Source of the DNA: Phorcus lineatus
Taxonomy: Eukaryota > Mollusca > Gastropoda > Trochida > Trochidae
Assembly: GCA_921293015.1 (NCBI GenBank)
Contig: OV121090.1
Location: 38,560,533-38,624,532, forward strand
Direction of reading: 5' to 3'
DNA: 64,000 nt
Shown here: positions 60,601 to 64,000 of the stretch, piece after piece
How the letters are laid out: each line of letters begins with the position of its first letter
Numbering within the stretch: the stretch's first letter is position 1
Made by a program: the position numbers and the translations under genes
Notes under the pieces: model-generated
What the model was told of the DNA's origin: nothing
What the model saw: only the letters and a program-made list of their open reading frames with translations
Database searches by the model: none

Positions 60601-62968
60601 TAAATGTCGACTTATGAGTGGCAATATACTGTATACATTGGCACGGATGTATTGACATGATCATGTTGATCGTCTTGCTTCAAACATCATAGACAAACAG
60701 TTTAGAATTACATAGATGAATAACAGTTATCCCCCATTTTCGAGTCTGAATTGAAGAAAATTGACTGTAGTCCAGCTGGACCCAGCTCGAGTACTGGAGC
60801 ACCCGTGAAAGCCCTATAAATGTGAAAAATAAAGAAGTTAATCAGCCATTAAATGTCCTGACTTGACTTCTCTATTTGATACCAGACTCCAGTCCAATGG
60901 AATCATTCTATGTCACAATAACAATCATGTGATTATCCAGGATTGCAAGTTTTAATTAAATAACCGATCTAGTGCGACACAACTTCTACTCTATCATTTA
61001 CTGGTAATTACATTTTGCATCCTATAACCATGTGTACTCTTGCTTGTCCCATACTCCACGCATATGATGGATGCAGAAATTGATAGCAGAACCTTTAAAG
61101 ATTTTGTGTTGCATGCTTCTTGCCTTGTTTTTAGATCTTGCTGTCTTAGGAGACTTTAAATTCATAAATTAATTAACTCTAAGCACATTCCCCTGCTATG
61201 TTGTGGAGTGAGATGTTTGAGATATCAGATATTATTTCCTTCACCTTCACCTGAGGTGCTGGTTCCCTCTTAACCTCTGTAACAATAGGACTGTGCTCCT
61301 GTACGGACTGCATGCAAAATTTAATTACTTGTAATCAAAATCTGATAAATTTCTACTTAAATGCAGCTACCAAAATATTTATTAGATAGTGATAGATATT
61401 TTTGGGATTGTAAATTTTTGGTAGTTTCTCTTGTGGAATTCAAACAAAGATCATTTTTCAATGAGATTTTTTTTTTATAATTCGGATAAAGTAAATTTTC
61501 ATATATTTTTATATGTTCCAAACCAACACTGCGTTGTGGTTGTTAACTTTTACTCAGACCCCCTGCTGCCTATGTTTAATGTATGACTTAATCAACTTTT
61601 GCATTTAGATTCCAAGCAAAAGAATGGCATTATATTAAATAACCCAATGTCATTAACTTTTAAAAAATTGTAGAATGAACAGATTTCTCCAGAAGAGAAG
61701 CAGAGAAAACTCTTATTGGCATAACATCACGCTTCTTTTTCTAAACCAAAACAGGATAAAACATAGCAATTACTCTTGGAAAGTCAAATGTGCAGAAAGG
61801 AAAAACTATCTTTTGTAGATATACATGAGTGTAGAACAGTTTTGATCAAAAAGGCATATTTTACTATAAAATTACAAACGTTAGTCAATCTGCTTTTTAT
61901 CTTCGTCTAATGACCGAATTTTAAAAAAACTTGCAACTCCCTACCAAATCCCCTTCAATCTGGCAGGGAGTGTTCAGCCTCGGAGAGCGAACAGGCACAT
62001 CTTGCTATCAGATTACGAACAATAACCAATCTGCTCCTGATATTCACCACTTTTAGAAATATTTAATGACAGGAATTTAAAAGAACTCACAAGTTCCTAC
62101 CAAATCCCCTTCCTTCTGGCGGGTAGTGTAGAGCCTCAGAGAGCAAACAGGCACATCGCGCTATCAAATAGACTGGAGAAGAGCATGCTTCAGCCCCTCT
62201 CCTCTGAATATTCAGCGCTACTGGTCACCCTGCTAGGTCAGATTGGTTGGGCTTCTTACGTTCTATTGATCTTGTCCGTTCCCTTCCGGACTTGTTTTGG
62301 ATCTTGCAGATGTTACAGTCTGTCAGGAGTTTGACCATTTTGAATTAGCCCACTAGAGGGCGTTCTGACACTCGCGTTGATTCGGGGACATGGTCCGTAC
62401 CGGAAGTAATTCCTAAACTGAGAGGAGGAATTTGGAATTGACTTGTCGTACAAAATAGATTTATATACGCAGCAAATATTTGATGTTTAGAGATCAATTT
62501 CTGTGGCTGCTGGTTCATCAGCTTCGGACATAGATCGTTCCGTGAGGAGGGTGAGTTACTGGTGATTACTCAAGCAGTTGATGATCCAAGATCCCTCGAA
62601 CTGTTGCATTAGCAAACCGGGAATTAGCAGGGATCAATTGGATTCCACATAATCAGATGAGAAGAAAGTAAACATTCTCGGAAGAGCAGGACTCCTGTCT
62701 ACCACTGGTGCAAATGAATTCCGATGTTTGATGCTGTGGTCGGTGGTTATTATGCTTCTTGCTAAAGTAAAATGGTAGGGGGCATAATTAAATGGAACTC
62801 TAAAGATATTGGCTTCTTCTGCCAGCCAAGAAACAAATTAGAGATATCATGAGCATAGATAAGGCCTGAAGCCTGGTGTGGAATTGGAGGTTACCATTGG
62901 CGCTGTCAAAGACATGACTTGGTCCTCAAGGGGAATATTGACTATATCATCATCACTATAACCCCCTT
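57682..62968 (-). CDS. Unrecognised gene, three 3'-part exons found, one or more missing
   Basis: Exons read on the minus strand: 62968-62895 (after CTCCTGTCAG, ends CCAATG|GTAACC), 61307-61251 (after TTGCATGCAG, ends CTCAG|GTGAAG) and 57869-57682 (after TTTTGTAG, to TGA). The first two join in phase 0 and give ...YSDDDIVNIPLEDQVMSL... and ...EHSPIVTEVKREPAPQ. The last begins in phase 1, so at least one exon between 61251 and 57869 is missing from this model. The last exon codes for 61 residues including RSAAERYDREISKLKTIVP and ends NPAHMAVTD. VKREP fits the SUMO acceptor consensus (V-K-x-E) seen in many transcription regulators; that role is inference. The family is not recognised. The 5' end lies to the right of the window or was missed. 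Confidence 0.5.
57960..58105. repeat. Degenerate (ATTC)n / (ATTT)n tract
   Basis: ATTCATTCACTATTCATTTA and many further ATTCATTC units, imperfect, over about 145 bp. Confidence 0.8.
58440..59125. repeat. Three or more diverged ~150-bp tandem units
   Basis: A block GACCCC(T/C)...TTT followed by GG(C/A)(G/T)TGGCAGGGT recurs at about 58709-58737 and 58985-59013, with a weaker middle copy (TCATGGCAGGG at about 58871), spaced about 140 bp. The tail TAATGAGCTACAGAGCCCAC-GGCTCTATTT at 59096 is shared with the ~135-bp family loci. Confidence 0.5.
59126..61250. other. Probable intron of the minus gene, nothing clear
   Basis: Very AT-rich. No exon with the needed phase (0 in, 1 out) could be supported here, although one is expected between 61251 and 57869. 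Confidence 0.4.
61871..62168. repeat. Two-unit tandem repeat, period about 141 bp
   Basis: ATTAC(A/G)AAC...CAATCTGCT begins each unit (61871, 62012), and TACCAAATCCCCTTC...TCTGGC(A/G)GG with GAGAGC(G/A)AACAGGCACATC follows in both. Identity is high in the second half of the unit. Confidence 0.75.
62400..62550 (+). other. Possible noncoding exon ending in a strong donor
   Basis: CGTGAGGAGG|GTGAGT at 62551 is an excellent donor downstream of a locally GC-richer stretch. No open frame or acceptor defines the exon. It could be an alternative first exon of a rightward transcript. Confidence 0.2.
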
Positions 62969-64000
62969 CTGACAGGAGATATATGAACTCTAATGAGGTT
63001 GGTGTGAATTTTTAGAGGTTAGCTGTGTAGTCACAAAGTACTGACATGACTTTTATGACCAGAGGTGCTATGGATATCATTACATCTCCCAGCGACCAGG
63101 TTTCAGTCTGATGGGAAGCCTGCCTCTGTCTGTAGTATATTTATATTGTATTTGGCTATGGCAATTTGGAATCTTGTTTCACATACAAGATTTCCCTGTT
63201 CAAGTGTGATTAATTAGTGTTATGCAACACATTCATATTGTATTTTGGGACAAACATTAAGAGACTTTTGCTGTTTACTGGTGATGTAGCGAGGAAATGT
63301 TAGTTCATCACTCAAATCATTAGAACTGAGTGCAAAAGCTTGAACATAGATAATCAAGTTATCAAACCAGTGATAGACATTGTGAATACCTGATTCAGGA
63401 GAGCCTGTCTATCGAGAAATTATCTTCAAGAAATTATCTTCAAGGAGTACAAGAAACCCCTGTCTTTGTGCATCATGTGTCCGGGATTCATTATGTGTGG
63501 AAAGTGATCGTAAAAAAGCTTACCGTATTGCAAAAACTTCATTGCAGAAATATGAGACTAGTTTTTAATTTAGAAACAAATATGATGCTAAATTAACCTG
63601 AATTCTTCAGCAAATGAAACAATGAGATTACATTCAAAGCCAATCGATGGTTGCTGACAAGCAAAAATAATTGAATATTTATTAAAAATATTGAAATTCT
63701 TGTTCAAGATATTCCTGACTCTTCAAGATCTTCAGTTAATGAAACCATGTTAGGAGCCATGTTATTTTTTGAATGTTGAAAGAAAGTTGTAATTTAAAAA
63801 CATATTCCGGTGCCTGAGGTTTCTGCTCAGGACAAGGAAAATTTGTTAAAACATCAAAGAAATACCAAAAAGCTTTTGAGAATAAGTCATTCAAGAAAGT
63901 TGGCTGAAAAGATATAAACAATCAGTTGATAATAAACTTTCCAAACTTTTTGTAAGGAGATAATTTCTTGTTAAACATTACTTTGTGTAAAAATCATTTA
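62969..64000. other. Right end of window, no exon supported
   Basis: Upstream (on the minus strand) of exon 62968-62895, so probably intron. A minus-strand stretch near 63080-63115 is bounded by CTACAG and a weak GTAATG, but no frame of it joins the next exon in phase. Confidence 0.35.

Noticed and set aside
1-64000. CRISPR array, prophage, bacterial operon or toxin system
   Set aside because: None of the hallmarks is present; intron-split genes and eukaryotic transposons show an animal nuclear genome.

Overview
This is a stretch of an animal nuclear genome, most likely a mollusc and probably a gastropod. It is AT-rich, its genes are split by long introns with GT-AG junctions, and it is full of decayed DNA transposons, foldback elements and short dispersed repeats. 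One dispersed repeat of about 55 bp (CGCTAATGGCTGAAAT... ending in CTCACTCACTC) resembles repeats I associate with vetigastropod genomes; the clade assignment is inference. No bacterial operon, CRISPR array or phage is present.

Layout. At 1.6 kb is a candidate minus-strand first coding exon leaving the window to the left, with a perfect CRE-type site upstream. From 3716 to 15481 (+) I could phase-match 11 coding exons into one gene of about 1,530 residues whose first 150-190 residues align with the OB fold and following helices of TPP1 (ACD), the shelterin subunit that recruits telomerase. From 30165 back to 18294 (-) 16 phase-matched exons give a 510-residue orthologue of CNBD1, a poorly studied protein with two cyclic-nucleotide-binding-like folds; two of its exons are 18-nt microexons that look like duplicates of each other. 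TPP1 and CNBD1 are tail to tail.

Upstream of CNBD1 a likely divergent promoter (30.2-30.7 kb) faces about 16 kb of sequence with no coding exon I can support. Then comes a plus-strand gene I do not recognise: a 5'-UTR exon at 46966-47089, the start-codon exon at 48155-48521 and a second coding exon at 51110-51169. On the minus strand, 62968 to 57682 holds three exons of another unrecognised gene, including its stop codon; at least one exon between them is missing from my model.

Between and inside the genes are two hAT-type elements (one with a perfect 8-bp target duplication placed 13 nt from a TPP1 3' splice site), a TTAA-flanked element, an LTR-like segment, several tRNA-derived SINE heads, at least seven long inverted repeats, and three families of tandem repeats of about 135-150 bp. 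The two complete genes act in separate processes (telomere protection, and probably sperm or ciliary signalling); nothing suggests that they work together.
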